Shown: piece after piece, positions 24,329 to 34,470 of the stretch | Layout of the letters: each line of letters opens with the position of its first letter | Numbering within the stretch: the first letter of the stretch is position 1 | NCBI GenBank assembly: GCA_030537135.1 | Contig: JAUNOP010000001.1 | Span: 1-64,000, forward strand | Length of the DNA stretch: 64,000 bases | Reading direction: 5' to 3' | Source: Eubacteriales bacterium | GTDB taxonomy: Bacteria; Bacillota; Clostridia; Lachnospirales; Lachnospiraceae | Notes under the pieces: generated by a model | Database searches by the model: none | Seen by the model: only the letters and a program-made list of their open reading frames with translations | Told to the model about the DNA's origin: nothing | Program-made: the position numbers and the translations under genes

Positions 24329-26968
24329 TTGAAGAAATATGGTGTAAACGAATTACGTCAGATGTTTCTGGATTTTATGGAGAGCAAGGGGCATCTGGTT
24401 ATGAAAAGCTTTTCCCTGGTGCCGCAGGGAGACAAGAGCCTTCTGCTGATTAACGCAGGCATGGCTCCTTTGAAGCCTTATTTTACAGGCGCAGAGATTC
24501 CGCCGAGAAGGCGTGTGGCTACCTGTCAGAAGTGCATCCGAACAGGAGACATCGAGAATGTGGGAAAAACCGCCCGCCATGGCACCTTCTTTGAGATGCT
24601 GGGCAATTTCTCATTTGGAGATTACTTCAAAAAAGAAGCGATTGCCTGGTCCTGGGAGTTTCTGACCAAAGTGGTAGGTCTGGATGCAGACAGATTATAT
24701 CCTTCTGTTTATGAGGAGGATGACGAGGCTTTTGATATCTGGAACAGGGAAATCGGCATTGCTGCGGAGAGAATTTTCCGTTTTGGAAAGGAAGACAATT
24801 TCTGGGAGCATGGAGCAGGTCCGTGCGGCCCCTGTTCAGAGATTTATTATGACAGAGGCGAAAAGTATGGCTGTGGAAAACCTGGCTGTACAGTAGGCTG
24901 TGACTGCGACCGTTATATTGAGGTGTGGAACAATGTGTTCACACAGTTCGAGAATGACGGCCAGGGAAATTATACGGTTCTTGCAAATAAGAATATTGAT
25001 ACAGGAATGGGACTTGAGCGTCTGGCAGTGGTGGTGCAGGATGTTCCCTCTATTTTTGATGTGGATACTATCTGCTCTCTCAGAAATCTGGTATGTGAAA
25101 TCGCAGGAAAGGAATATGGAAAGGTGTATGATGATGATGTGTCCATTCGTCTGATTACAGACCATATCCGTTCTGCCACCTTTATGATTTCAGACGGAAT
25201 CATGCCCACCAACGAGGGAAGGGGCTATGTGCTGCGCCGCCTGATCCGCCGAGCTGCCCGCCATGGCCGCCTGCTCGGAATTTCTGGAGTTTTTCTTGCA
25301 AAACTGAGCGCAGAGGTTATCAGCGGCTCCAAGGACGGCTATCCTGAGCTTGAGGAGAAAAAGGATTTCATTTTCAAGGTTTTGACAAATGAGGAGAACC
25401 AGTTCAATAAGACGATTGACCAGGGGCTTCGCATCCTCTCTGATATGGAGGAGGCTATGAAGGCGTCCGGGGAGAAGACTCTTTCCGGAGATAATGCATT
25501 CAAACTATACGATACCTATGGCTTTCCACTGGATCTTACAAAGGAGATTCTGGAGGAGAAGGGCTATGATATTGATGAGGAGGGCTTCCGCTCTGCCATG
25601 AAAAAGCAGAGAGAGACTGCCCGCAATGCGCGTGAGGTGACAAATTACATGGGAGCAGACGCCACGGTCTATGACAGAATTGACCCGTCTGTTACAACAG
25701 AATTTGTCGGCTATGATTGTCTGTGCTGCAGCTCTTCTGTGACAGTCATGACAACAGAGGAGGAGATTGCAGAGGCTCTCACAGAGGGACAGAGGGGAAC
25801 GATTTTTGTGGAAAAGACTCCTTTCTATGCAACCATGGGAGGTCAGGAAGGCGATACCGGCGTGATTCGCACACCTGACGGTGTGTTTGCTGTGGAGGAT
25901 ACCATTAAGCTCAGAGGCGGAAAATTCGGCCATGTGGGAAGTATGGTATCTGGCATTATTTCACAGGGCGATGAGGTGTCTCTGGAGGTCAATGCACAGG
26001 GAAGAAGGAACACAGAGAAGAATCACAGCGCCACACACCTTCTGCAGAAGGCCTTAAAGACTGTTCTTGGAAGTCATGTAGAGCAGAAGGGCTCTCTGGT
26101 TACTCCGGACAGGCTTCGCTTTGACTTTGCACATTTCCAGGCCATGACCAGTGAGGAAATTGCCCGCACAGAGGAGCTGGTCAACCAGAAGATTCAGGAA
26201 GGACTTTCGGTTGTCACAGATGTGATGGATATTGAGGATGCGAAGAAATCAGGAGCAATGGCGCTCTTTGGCGAGAAATATGATCAGAAGGTTCGCGTGG
26301 TTTCCATGGGAGAATTTTCAAAGGAGCTTTGCGGAGGAACCCATGTATCCAATACCAGCTCTATCATGCTCTTCAAGATTCTCTCTGAATCAGGAATCGC
26401 AGCAGGTGTGCGCCGTATTGAAGCGCTCACAGGAAACGGTGTTCTGGAATATTATAAAAAGCAGGAGACGGTTCTTCTGGAGGCTGCAAAGGCCTTGAAA
26501 ACGCAGCCGCTTGATATTGTGGAGAAAATTACGCATCTGCAGGCAGAGCTTAAGGCTGTAAGCAGCGAGAAGGAAGCCTTGAAGAGCAAGATGGCGCAGA
26601 ACGCCCTGGGAGATGTGATGAACCAGGTGATAGAGGTAAAGGGCGTGAAGCTGCTCTCTGCCAAGGTAGAGGGTGTGGACATGAATGGACTGCGCGACCT
26701 TGGCGACAAGCTGAAGACACAGCTGGGAGAGGGCGTTGTCGTTCTGGCAGCGGTGAACGGCGGTAAGGTAAATCTCCTTGCTATGGCAACCAATGGAGCC
26801 ATGAAAAAGGGAGCGCATGCAGGAAATCTGATCAAAGCGATAGCAGCGATTGTCGGAGGAGGCGGCGGCGGACGTCCGAATATGGCGCAGGCTGGCGGAA
26901 AATATCCAGAGAAGGCAGGAGAGGCTGTGCAGGCAGCGGCTGGTATTCTGGAAGCACAGATGAAGTAG
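24329..26968 (+). CDS. alaS: Alanyl-tRNA synthetase
   Basis: AlaRS charges tRNA-Ala. The 879-residue product is full length, with the class II core (RRVATCQKCIRTGDIENVG), the editing-domain zinc motifs (HSATHLL and CGGTHVSN) and the C-terminal Gly-rich DHHA1 domain (GGGGGGRPNMAQAGG). The start is TTG 24329, set by AGGAGG at 24315-24320. Unlike tyrS, I see no T-box in the 158-base gap, only a short CAGGGA / TCCCTG hairpin near 24279-24292. It may read through from tyrS. Confidence 0.97.
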   Translation: MKKYGVNELRQMFLDFMESKGHLVMKSFSLVPQGDKSLLLINAGMAPLKPYFTGAEIPPRRRVATCQKCIRTGDIENVGKTARHGTFFEMLGNFSFGDYFKKEAIAWSWEFLTKVVGLDADRLYPSVYEEDDEAFDIWNREIGIAAERIFRFGKEDNFWEHGAGPCGPCSEIYYDRGEKYGCGKPGCTVGCDCDRYIEVWNNVFTQFENDGQGNYTVLANKNIDTGMGLERLAVVVQDVPSIFDVDTICSLRNLVCEIAGKEYGKVYDDDVSIRLITDHIRSATFMISDGIMPTNEGRGYVLRRLIRRAARHGRLLGISGVFLAKLSAEVISGSKDGYPELEEKKDFIFKVLTNEENQFNKTIDQGLRILSDMEEAMKASGEKTLSGDNAFKLYDTYGFPLDLTKEILEEKGYDIDEEGFRSAMKKQRETARNAREVTNYMGADATVYDRIDPSVTTEFVGYDCLCCSSSVTVMTTEEEIAEALTEGQRGTIFVEKTPFYATMGGQEGDTGVIRTPDGVFAVEDTIKLRGGKFGHVGSMVSGIISQGDEVSLEVNAQGRRNTEKNHSATHLLQKALKTVLGSHVEQKGSLVTPDRLRFDFAHFQAMTSEEIARTEELVNQKIQEGLSVVTDVMDIEDAKKSGAMALFGEKYDQKVRVVSMGEFSKELCGGTHVSNTSSIMLFKILSESGIAAGVRRIEALTGNGVLEYYKKQETVLLEAAKALKTQPLDIVEKITHLQAELKAVSSEKEALKSKMAQNALGDVMNQVIEVKGVKLLSAKVEGVDMNGLRDLGDKLKTQLGEGVVVLAAVNGGKVNLLAMATNGAMKKGAHAGNLIKAIAAIVGGGGGGRPNMAQAGGKYPEKAGEAVQAAAGILEAQMK

Positions 26969-27001
26969 ATGAAAAAAAAATGCAAAAATCGCTAAAATCA
27001 G

Positions 27002-27031
27002 TTGACGAAACACACGGTTCTGATATATAAT
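27002..27031 (+). promoter_or_regulatory. rpsU promoter
   Basis: TTGACG (27002-27007), 18 bases, TATAAT (27026-27031). The leader to rpsU is about 70 bases. Confidence 0.7.
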
Positions 27032-27109
27032 ACAACTTGTGCAAGAAAAATACCCAGACAGTTGTATTTAAGCACAATCTACAACTGGAGGGAGGTTAGG
27101 TGTGAGTCT

Positions 27110-27286
27110 ATGTCAAATGTAATCGTAAAAGAGAACGAGACTTTAGATAGCGCTCTGCGTAGATTTAAGAGAAGCTGTGCTAAAGCTGGTATTCAGCAGG
27201 AAATCCGCAAGAGAGAGCATTACGAGAAGCCAAGCGTTCGTCGTAAGAAGAAATCTGAAGCCGCAAGAAAACGTAAATATAACTAA
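27110..27286 (+). CDS. rpsU: 30S ribosomal protein S21
   Basis: The 58-residue basic protein begins [19 protein letters not shown] and ends in the Lys/Arg-rich tail typical of bS21. S21 aids initiation on the small subunit. A longer frame from 27002 is rejected because it covers the promoter. The Shine-Dalgarno region GGAGGGAGGTTAGG is long and 9 bases or more from the ATG. The gene has its own promoter and a strong terminator, so it is monocistronic. Confidence 0.96.
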   Translation: MSNVIVKENETLDSALRRFKRSCAKAGIQQEIRKREHYEKPSVRRKKKSEAARKRKYN

Positions 27287-27295
27287 TTGTGCGCA

Positions 27296-27324
27296 AAAAT
27301 CCCTGTCTCATGACAGGGATTTTT
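27296..27324 (+). terminator. rpsU terminator
   Basis: AAATCCCTGTC / GACAGGGATTT stem with a 4-base loop and a run of seven T. Confidence 0.92.
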
Positions 27325-27351
27325 TTGCCAGACAGGAATCATAGGTGAGAA

Positions 27352-28923
27352 ATGAAAAATTTGTTGGAGCTGCTCCTTGGAGCTGTCAAAAGTATTATAA
27401 AATTGCTGTTTAACCGTATTTTTTATGTGGTTGTTGCCCTGCTGGTTCAGCTTGGCTGGATTCTGGTTTTGGTCTGGAGGTTAAATACCTATTCGCGGGT
27501 AATTTCCTCCTTCACAACCATTCTGGCTCTGGTCGCAGTTTTAAAAATTTTGAATAATGATATTAATCCCTCGTATAAGCTGGCTTGGACGATTCTTATT
27601 CTGACAGTTCCTATTTTTGGTCTTGCATTTTATCTTCTGTTTGGAAAGTCCCGTGTGGCAGAGGAGATAGAGAAGCGTTCTCAGGAAATAGAAAGCGAGA
27701 CCCGCTCCTACCTGTTGGAATCTCCTCACACGCGCAGGAAGCTGTTTGAGAAAAGCCCGTCTATGTCAAGGCAATCGGAATACATCCATACCTATTCTGG
27801 CTATCCTCTTCAGGAGAACACGCAGGCAGAGTATTTCACGGTGGGAGACGATATGTTTCCAGTGATGATTCAGGAACTCAAGGCAGCAAAGCATTATATT
27901 TTTATTGAATATTTTATCATAAATGACGGTGTAATGTGGAACTCCATTCTTGATATTCTGGAGGAGAAGGCTTCCCAGGGAGTGGATGTAAGGCTTTTGT
28001 ATGACGGCTTTGGGTGTCTTACAACCCTTCCCCATAATTATGCAAAGCATATCCGGACAAAAGGAATAAAGTGCTATGAATTCAATCCCTTCCGGCCTTT
28101 CCTGAATATTGTGCAGAATAACCGGGATCACCGAAAAATCTGTGTGATTGACGGCTATACCGGATTTACAGGAGGGGTGAACCTGGCGGATGAGTATATC
28201 AACCAGAAGGAGAGATTTGGCCACTGGAAGGATACGGCTGTGATGCTCAAGGGAGATGCTGTATGGAATTTTACGCTTATGTTTTTGCGTATGTGGTCTG
28301 TCATATCAGGAGAGCCATTGGGAGATCTAAAGGCCTATATGCCGCACCAATATCATCCAGAGGAATTTCAGGGACAGGGCTTTGTGCAGCCCTATTGCGA
28401 TACGCCTCTTGATAATGAGATCGTGGGAGAGAACGTATATCTGAATATTATTAACCGTTCCAGACAGTATGTATATATTTGTACCCCATACTTGATTATA
28501 GACAATGAGATGAGTACAGCCCTGTGCCTTGCCGCAAAAAGCGGGGTGGATGTGAGAATCATGACGCCGGGTATTCCAGACAAAAAGATAGTATTTCTTC
28601 TCACAAAATCCTATTACCAAAAGCTCCTGGAAGCAGGAGTGAGAATTTATGAGTACCAACCGGGCTTTCTGCATGCAAAATCCTTTGTGGCAGACGACGA
28701 GGTGGGGGTTGTGGGAACCATCAATATGGATTATCGGAGTTTGTATCTTCACTTTGAGGACGGGGTGTGGATGTATGAGAGTCCGGCAGTCCTTGAGATA
28801 AAGCAGGATTTTGAGGAAACCTTGGAATTCTGCCATGAAGTCACCCTGGAGGCATGCAAAAGCAGCCCCTGGCCTGTCCGGCTGATGCAGAGCATTCTGC
28901 GATTGTTTGCTCCTATGCTATAA
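27352..28923 (+). CDS. cls: Cardiolipin synthase
   Basis: Cls condenses two phosphatidylglycerols into cardiolipin. The 523-residue product has two N-terminal membrane helices (about residues 18-40 and 60-85) and two phospholipase-D HKD motifs: HRKICVIDGYTGFTGG and HAKSFVADDEVGVVG. The N-terminal PLDc_N segment is typical of Gram-positive Cls. It follows the rpsU terminator by 27 bases and starts with GGTGAGAA upstream, so a promoter may overlap that terminator; none is obvious. Confidence 0.95.
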   Translation: MKNLLELLLGAVKSIIKLLFNRIFYVVVALLVQLGWILVLVWRLNTYSRVISSFTTILALVAVLKILNNDINPSYKLAWTILILTVPIFGLAFYLLFGKSRVAEEIEKRSQEIESETRSYLLESPHTRRKLFEKSPSMSRQSEYIHTYSGYPLQENTQAEYFTVGDDMFPVMIQELKAAKHYIFIEYFIINDGVMWNSILDILEEKASQGVDVRLLYDGFGCLTTLPHNYAKHIRTKGIKCYEFNPFRPFLNIVQNNRDHRKICVIDGYTGFTGGVNLADEYINQKERFGHWKDTAVMLKGDAVWNFTLMFLRMWSVISGEPLGDLKAYMPHQYHPEEFQGQGFVQPYCDTPLDNEIVGENVYLNIINRSRQYVYICTPYLIIDNEMSTALCLAAKSGVDVRIMTPGIPDKKIVFLLTKSYYQKLLEAGVRIYEYQPGFLHAKSFVADDEVGVVGTINMDYRSLYLHFEDGVWMYESPAVLEIKQDFEETLEFCHEVTLEACKSSPWPVRLMQSILRLFAPML

Positions 28924-28953
28924 AGCCTGGAAGCCGCTTTTATATACAGTAAG

Positions 28954-28974
28954 CAGCCTTTGACCGGCTGTTTT
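28954..28974 (+). terminator. Weak cls terminator
   Basis: CAGCC / GGCTG stem with a 7-base loop and TTTT, 30 bases after the cls stop. The stem is short. Confidence 0.5.
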
Positions 28975-29116
28975 GGGGAAAGCAGATAGCAAGTGGGATA
29001 GGGAGGCATATTTTTGAGCTTTTCTGCGTTTAATAGTAATAGAACTGCAGCCATTTGGCAAATAAGCCTTGCACAGCAGAGGCGGCTGCATAGAATGAAA
29101 AAGCAGGAGAGTGGAT

Positions 29117-30292
29117 ATGGGAAGGAAACGGGCGTGGCTTGGAGTGCTGCTCTGTCTGGCATTGACAGTGCAGCTGTGCATCAGAGTGCGGGCACAGGAG
29201 GAAGAAGCACAGAGTGTGCTGATAGAGGCTCCTTCGGGCGTTCTTATGGAGGCCTCCACAGGACAGGTGATTTATGCAAAGGACGCCGAGACCAGGAGAA
29301 GTCCGGCCAGCATCACGAAAATCATGACGCTGATCCTTATTTTTGATGCTTTGGAAAATGGCACCCTGCATATGGAGGATATGGTGACAGCCAGCGCGTA
29401 TGCGCAGTCTATGGGAGGCTCTCAGGTGTTCTTGGAAGAGGGAGAGCAGCAGAACGTAGAGACTATGATCAAATGCATTGTAATTGCTTCCGGCAATGAC
29501 GCGAGCGTGGCAATGGCAGAGCATCTGGCAGGAAGTGAGCAGGAATTTGTGAATCGGATGAATGAGCGGGCAAAAGGACTTGGGATGGAAAACACGCATT
29601 TTGAGGATTGCTGCGGACTCACAGATTCTGCTAATCACTATACCACAGCACAGGACGTGGCGCTTATGAGCCGGGAGCTTGTTGTAAGCTATCCCAAGAT
29701 ACTGGAATATTCCTCCATATGGATGGACACAATGATTCATAATACAAGGAGAGGGAGCAGCGAGTTTGGGCTTACTAATACGAATAAGCTTATCCGAAGC
29801 TATGACGGCTGTGTGGGGCTGAAAACAGGAAGCACCAGCCTTGCCAAGTACTGTGTGTCAGCTGTTGCACAGAGGAATGGAATTTCCTTGATTGCCGTGG
29901 TCATGGCTGCTCCGGATTATAAGGCGCGGTTTCGGGACGGGGCCGCCATGCTTAATTATGGCTTTTCCAAGTGCAGCCTCTATGTAGATGAGAATCAGGA
30001 AAAGCTTCCTCCTGTAGCCGTGGAAAAGGGAAAAAAGGAAGAGGCAAGCTGCGAATATGAAGCTCCCTTCCGGTATCTGAACGTGGATGGAGCAGCAATC
30101 GGAGAACCTGAGAAAAAGCTGGTTCTCCCGGATAAAATCAAGGCTCCTGTTAAAAAGGGAGATGTTCTGGGAAAAGCGCAGTATCTTGTGGATGGAAAGG
30201 TTTTGGGAGAGGTGAATATTCTTTCATCTGAGGATGTGGAAAAGGCGGATTTTCTGTATTATCTGAAATGGTCTGCACAGCAGATTTTCTGA
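29117..30292 (+). CDS. D-alanyl-D-alanine carboxypeptidase (first of two)
   Basis: DacF/PBP5-type serine enzymes trim the terminal D-Ala from peptidoglycan stem peptides. The 391-residue product has a signal peptide (about residues 1-25, ending CIRVRAQ) and the three active-site motifs SxxK (SITK), SxN (SGN) and KTG (LKTGS). A C-terminal beta domain with KAPVKKGDVLG follows. ATG 29117 is preferred because GGAG lies 7 bases upstream. A paralogue is at 35327. Between them lie an ABC exporter, a phosphoesterase and scpAB. No C-terminal amphipathic anchor is evident. Confidence 0.93.
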   Translation: MGRKRAWLGVLLCLALTVQLCIRVRAQEEEAQSVLIEAPSGVLMEASTGQVIYAKDAETRRSPASITKIMTLILIFDALENGTLHMEDMVTASAYAQSMGGSQVFLEEGEQQNVETMIKCIVIASGNDASVAMAEHLAGSEQEFVNRMNERAKGLGMENTHFEDCCGLTDSANHYTTAQDVALMSRELVVSYPKILEYSSIWMDTMIHNTRRGSSEFGLTNTNKLIRSYDGCVGLKTGSTSLAKYCVSAVAQRNGISLIAVVMAAPDYKARFRDGAAMLNYGFSKCSLYVDENQEKLPPVAVEKGKKEEASCEYEAPFRYLNVDGAAIGEPEKKLVLPDKIKAPVKKGDVLGKAQYLVDGKVLGEVNILSSEDVEKADFLYYLKWSAQQIF

Positions 30293-30415
30293 TGCAGCGC
30301 AAGTGCTGCGCCTGTGTGGGCATATGAATGCAAGTGCTGTGCTGCAGAAAGGACAGACAGCCGCTTGATGGAAATGCTGAAGGTTATTTTGAGTGAAAAA
30401 ACAGGGGAAAAGAAA

Positions 30416-32149
30416 ATGAAAATGCATAAGCTAAAAAAGCTGGCAAAGTATTATAAGCCTTATTATGGGCTGTTCTTTGCGGACTTGTTTTTTGCAGTGC
30501 TGGGAGCTGGTGTTACTCTTGTGATACCGCTTCTGGTGCGGCACATTATCAATACTGTGACAGGAATGGCGATCCCGGATGCTAGGGAGATGATTTTTAA
30601 GGTTGGAGCAGGCATGGTGCTTCTGGTGCTGGTGGAGCTGGGCTGTCGATATTTTATCACCTATTATGGACACATGATGGGAGCTTACATTGAACATGAC
30701 ATGAGAAATGAGATTTTTGGACATTACCAGAAGCTTTCCTTTGCCTTTTATGATAATCAGAAGGTCGGGCATCTCCTGTCGCGCATCACAAATGATCTTT
30801 TTGATATCAGCGAGCTTCTTCACCATGGTCCTGAGGATATCTTTATATCGGTGATTAAGCTGACAGGAGCCCTGGTGATTTTATGTCAGGTGAATAGGCA
30901 GATGGCTCTGCTTTGCCTTGGAATTGTGATAATTATGCTCGTCTATGCGCTGATCTTCAACAGAAAGATGAAGTCAGCATTCAAAGAAAACAGAGCCAGA
31001 ATTGCGGATATCAACAGTCAGATAGAGGATAGTCTGGCAGGAATTCGTGTTGTAAAATCCTTTGGAAATGAAAAAAAGGAAATGGATAAGTTTGAGAAGG
31101 GAAACGAGCGCTTTGTATCCTCCAAGAGGATTACTTACCGGTATATGGCAGGATATCATTCTGGAATGGAGGCCTTTACGCTTCTGATTACAGTAGCTTC
31201 CCTGCTTGTGGGCGCAATGCTTATGGCAGACGGTTCCCTGGAGGCAGCAGACCTTGTGACATTTCTTCTGTACATCAACAATTTTACAGAACCAGTGACA
31301 AAGCTTGTGAACTTTACAGAGCAGTTTCAGAACGGCTACAGTGGATATGAGCGTTTTCTGGAGATGATGTCCATTGCTCCGGATATTGAAGATAGCCCGG
31401 ATGCACTGCCCCTGGCAAAGGCAAGAGGAGAGGTGCGCTTTGAGAATGTAAGTTTTTCCTATGAGAGCGGTCAGGAGGAGGTTCTATCCCATGTGAATCT
31501 GGAGGTAAAGCCAGGAGAATATGTGGCTCTGGTCGGCTCCTCTGGCGCAGGAAAGACAACACTTTGCAGTCTGATTCCCAGGTTCTATGATGTATCAGAG
31601 GGAGCCGTGTACCTGGATGGGATAGATATCCGCCGCATTCGTCTGGCAGATCTTCGCAGAAATATTGGAATTGTACAGCAGGATGTGTATCTGTTTGCAG
31701 GAACTATCATGGAAAATATTCGCTATGGAAGGCCAGATGCCTCTGACGAGGAGGTTATTCAGGCAGCAAGAGCGGCAAATGCACATGAATTTATTATGGA
31801 TATGCCGCTCCATTATGATACCGATATTGGACAGAGAGGCGTGAAGCTTTCCGGAGGACAGAAGCAGAGATTATCGATTGCAAGAGCCTTCCTGAAGAAT
31901 CCGCCGATTCTCATTTTTGATGAGGCCACCTCTGCTCTTGACAATGAAAGCGAGAGGGTGGTGCAGGAATCGCTGGAAAAGCTTGCCAGGGACAGAACCA
32001 CCTTTGTGATTGCGCACCGTCTTTCCACCATACGCAATGCCAGAAGAATCCTTGTCCTTACAGAAGAAGGAATTGCAGAGGAAGGAACACACAAGGATCT
32101 TCTTGCAAAGGGCGGTGTTTACGCAAGATTATGCGAGGCAGGACTGTAA
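30416..32149 (+). CDS. ABC transporter, fused permease and ATPase (exporter type)
   Basis: The 577-residue half-transporter has six membrane helices in the first 310 residues. The ATPase domain has Walker A GSSGAGKTT, signature LSGGQKQRLS, Walker B ILIFDEATSALD and the switch His in IAHRLST. It belongs to the MsbA/LmrA-like exporter class and probably works as a homodimer, since no second half-transporter gene is beside it. I chose ATG 30416 with AGGGGAAAAG upstream; the frame continues 5' but covers spacer with small GCAAGTGCTG repeats at about 30300-30345. Substrate is unknown. A phosphoesterase gene follows by 11 bases. Confidence 0.93.
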   Translation: MKMHKLKKLAKYYKPYYGLFFADLFFAVLGAGVTLVIPLLVRHIINTVTGMAIPDAREMIFKVGAGMVLLVLVELGCRYFITYYGHMMGAYIEHDMRNEIFGHYQKLSFAFYDNQKVGHLLSRITNDLFDISELLHHGPEDIFISVIKLTGALVILCQVNRQMALLCLGIVIIMLVYALIFNRKMKSAFKENRARIADINSQIEDSLAGIRVVKSFGNEKKEMDKFEKGNERFVSSKRITYRYMAGYHSGMEAFTLLITVASLLVGAMLMADGSLEAADLVTFLLYINNFTEPVTKLVNFTEQFQNGYSGYERFLEMMSIAPDIEDSPDALPLAKARGEVRFENVSFSYESGQEEVLSHVNLEVKPGEYVALVGSSGAGKTTLCSLIPRFYDVSEGAVYLDGIDIRRIRLADLRRNIGIVQQDVYLFAGTIMENIRYGRPDASDEEVIQAARAANAHEFIMDMPLHYDTDIGQRGVKLSGGQKQRLSIARAFLKNPPILIFDEATSALDNESERVVQESLEKLARDRTTFVIAHRLSTIRNARRILVLTEEGIAEEGTHKDLLAKGGVYARLCEAGL

Positions 32150-32160
32150 AGGAGGGATTT

Positions 32161-32964
32161 ATGAAAAAGGAATACAACCATAAGAGAATCGCGTTGGAGA
32201 CCTATTGCTTTTCCTCTGAGAAAATCACAAAAAGACTGCGCATTCATGTAATCAGTGACTTTCACGGAGCGCTTGACAGAGCGGAAATCTCTGCTCTCAC
32301 AGCACATATAGAAAAGCGCAGACCAGATGTAATCCTGATTCCAGGAGACTGTGTGACCAGAAGAAGCAGAAAATCCATGACAAGGAGCCTGATTCTTTTT
32401 AAGAAGCTGTGCGGGCTTGCACCGGTCTATTATTCGCCGGGAAATCATGAAACCTATATGGAGCAAAATGACGCTGAAGGAAATTTCCACAAATTCCAGA
32501 AAAAGGCAGAGAAATGCGGAGTTAAAATTTTGAAAAACCGTACAGAAAAGGCAGTCATTTGCGGAAACGCTCTGACCCTTTATGGCCTGGAGCTTGAGAA
32601 AAAATTTTATACAAAGCCTTTTTCTGCTTCCATGCCCGCAGGCTATCTGGAAAGCCTCTTTGGAGAGCCAGAAGGAGAGGCGTATCATATTCTTCTTGCG
32701 CACAGCCCCAAATATGGAAGAGAGTACCTGAAATGGGGAGCTGATCTGACCGTTTGCGGCCATTACCATGGAGGGGTGATTCGCTTTGGAAGACACTGGG
32801 GTCTGGTTTCTCCTCAGTTTCATCCTTTTCCAAAGTTCTGCTGCGGAGATTTTAGGAAGGGAGCTTCCCAAATGGTGGTGAGCGCAGGACTTGGAGAACA
32901 TTCAATGCCTCTGCGTATCTGTAATCCAAGAGTTTTGGTGGAAATCAATGTAATGCCAGCATAA
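32161..32964 (+). CDS. Metallophosphoesterase (YkuE-like)
   Basis: The 267-residue product has the calcineurin-like phosphoesterase motifs in order: ISDFHG, PGDCV, GNHE, LAHSPKY and GHYHGG, which coordinate two metal ions. Similar Firmicutes proteins (YkuE) are secreted or membrane-linked and act on unknown phosphoesters; this one has no obvious signal peptide. AAAGGAGGGA precedes the ATG at 32161, and the gene lies 11 bases after the ABC exporter, so the two are probably cotranscribed. Confidence 0.9.
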   Translation: MKKEYNHKRIALETYCFSSEKITKRLRIHVISDFHGALDRAEISALTAHIEKRRPDVILIPGDCVTRRSRKSMTRSLILFKKLCGLAPVYYSPGNHETYMEQNDAEGNFHKFQKKAEKCGVKILKNRTEKAVICGNALTLYGLELEKKFYTKPFSASMPAGYLESLFGEPEGEAYHILLAHSPKYGREYLKWGADLTVCGHYHGGVIRFGRHWGLVSPQFHPFPKFCCGDFRKGASQMVVSAGLGEHSMPLRICNPRVLVEINVMPA

Positions 32965-32971
32965 CTTTTTC

Positions 32972-33000
32972 TTGAAAAAAGCAGGGCTTTTCAGTAGAAT
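32972..33000 (+). promoter_or_regulatory. scpA promoter
   Basis: TTGAAA (32972-32977), 17 bases, TAGAAT (32995-33000), 79 bases before scpA. Confidence 0.6.
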
Positions 33001-33078
33001 AAAAGACGGATACAGACAGAACAGGTAATTGCAGGCAGACATGGAAAAACTGTAGACAGAAAAAGAGGAAATGATGAT

Positions 33079-33864
33079 ATGGCGATTCCGGTAAAGCTAC
33101 CAGTATTTGAGGGACCTCTGGATTTGCTCCTGCATCTTATTGACAAGAACAGGATTAATATCTATGATATTCCCATTGTGGAAATCACAGATCAATATAT
33201 GGCCTATATCCGGCAGATGCAGGAGGCGGACCTGGGAACAATGAGCGAGTTTCTGGTAATGGCGGCAACTCTCCTTGATATCAAGTGCCGGATGCTTCTT
33301 CCAAAGAGCGTAAATGAGGAGGGAGAGGAGGAAGACCCCAGAGAGGAGCTGGTACAGAGACTTCTGGAGTATAAAATGTATAAATATATGTCCTACGAGC
33401 TAAGGGATAGAATGGACAGGGCAGAGGGCGTCTTTTACAAGAAGCAGACCCTTCCAGCTGCAGTCAGGGAGTATGAAGAACCAGTGAATACGCAGGAGCT
33501 GCTTTCGGATATGACGCTTGAGCGTCTTCGCCTTTTGTTTGAATCCATTCTCAGAAGGCAGGAGAACAAGAGAGATCCGATTCGCAGCAAATTCGGGAAA
33601 ATCGAGAAAGAAGAGGTCAGTCTTTCAGAGAAGATGGAGTATGTAAAAAGCTATTCCAGAACGCATGAGAGCTTTTGTTTTTACGAGCTTTTGGAAAGGC
33701 AGTGCAGCAAGATTCAGATAGTTGTCACCTTTCTGGCAATTCTGGAATTGATGAAGCTGGGAAATATCCGGGTTTCCCAGAACCAGATTTTTGATGACAT
33801 TCATATAGAGGTAGCCAGAGATCCCTCTGAATGGGAAGAGCTTGTGGATATCTCGGAGGAATGA
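33079..33864 (+). CDS. scpA: Segregation and condensation protein A (kleisin)
   Basis: ScpA bridges the Smc dimer and ScpB in chromosome condensation. The 261-residue kleisin has the characteristic start FEGPLDLLLHLIDKNRINIYDI and the N- and C-terminal winged-helix segments with an acidic middle (EEGEEEDPREE). ScpB follows 19 bases later. No smc lies in the window. The ATG is preceded by AGAGGAAATG, a modest site. Confidence 0.96.
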   Translation: MAIPVKLPVFEGPLDLLLHLIDKNRINIYDIPIVEITDQYMAYIRQMQEADLGTMSEFLVMAATLLDIKCRMLLPKSVNEEGEEEDPREELVQRLLEYKMYKYMSYELRDRMDRAEGVFYKKQTLPAAVREYEEPVNTQELLSDMTLERLRLLFESILRRQENKRDPIRSKFGKIEKEEVSLSEKMEYVKSYSRTHESFCFYELLERQCSKIQIVVTFLAILELMKLGNIRVSQNQIFDDIHIEVARDPSEWEELVDISEE

Positions 33865-33883
33865 GAAAGAACAGGGAAATATA

Positions 33884-34453
33884 GTGGAAATTAGGGAAGC
33901 ACAGGCCGCAGTGGAGGCCATACTTTTTGCCATGGGAGATTCTGTGGAGCTATCTCGGCTTGCCGGGGCGCTGGAATTGGATATTGAGACGACCAGAAGG
34001 CTTTTGCGGGATATGATGGACAAATATGAGAGCGGGGACAGAGGAATCCAGATTGTAGAAATCAATGGTTCTTATCAGATGTGTACGAAAAAGGAGAATT
34101 ACCAGTATCTTATCCGACTGGCTCTTCAGCCAAAAAAGCCGGCGCTTACGGATGTGATGCTGGAGACGCTCTCTATTATTGCCTACAAGCAGCCTGTGAC
34201 AAAGGCTGAAATAGAGAAAATCCGCGGAGTGAAGAGCGACCATGCAGTAAATAAGCTGATTGAATATAATCTGGTGGCTGAAATCGGACGTCTGGATGTG
34301 CCGGGAAAGCCCATTTTGCTGGGAACAACCGAGGAGTTTCTGCGCTCCTTTGGCATGCAGAACCTGGACGCTCTGCCTGAGATGGACCCGGTTCGTATAG
34401 AAGACTTTAAGGCAGAGGCAGAGGAGGAAATCCAGCTTCGCCTGGATGTATGA
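33884..34453 (+). CDS. scpB: Segregation and condensation protein B
   Basis: The 189-residue product has two winged-helix domains (EAILFAMGDSVELSRLAGALE and TLSIIAYKQPVTKAEIEKIRGV) and binds ScpA. Start GTG 33884 (VEIREAQAAVEAILF) follows CAGGGAAAT. An upstream frame from TTG 33842 overlaps the scpA end and lacks family homology. The last codons overlap or abut the next gene's ribosome site (GGAGGACAGGG). Confidence 0.94.
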   Translation: MEIREAQAAVEAILFAMGDSVELSRLAGALELDIETTRRLLRDMMDKYESGDRGIQIVEINGSYQMCTKKENYQYLIRLALQPKKPALTDVMLETLSIIAYKQPVTKAEIEKIRGVKSDHAVNKLIEYNLVAEIGRLDVPGKPILLGTTEEFLRSFGMQNLDALPEMDPVRIEDFKAEAEEEIQLRLDV

Positions 34454-34470
34454 CAGAGGAGGACAGGGAA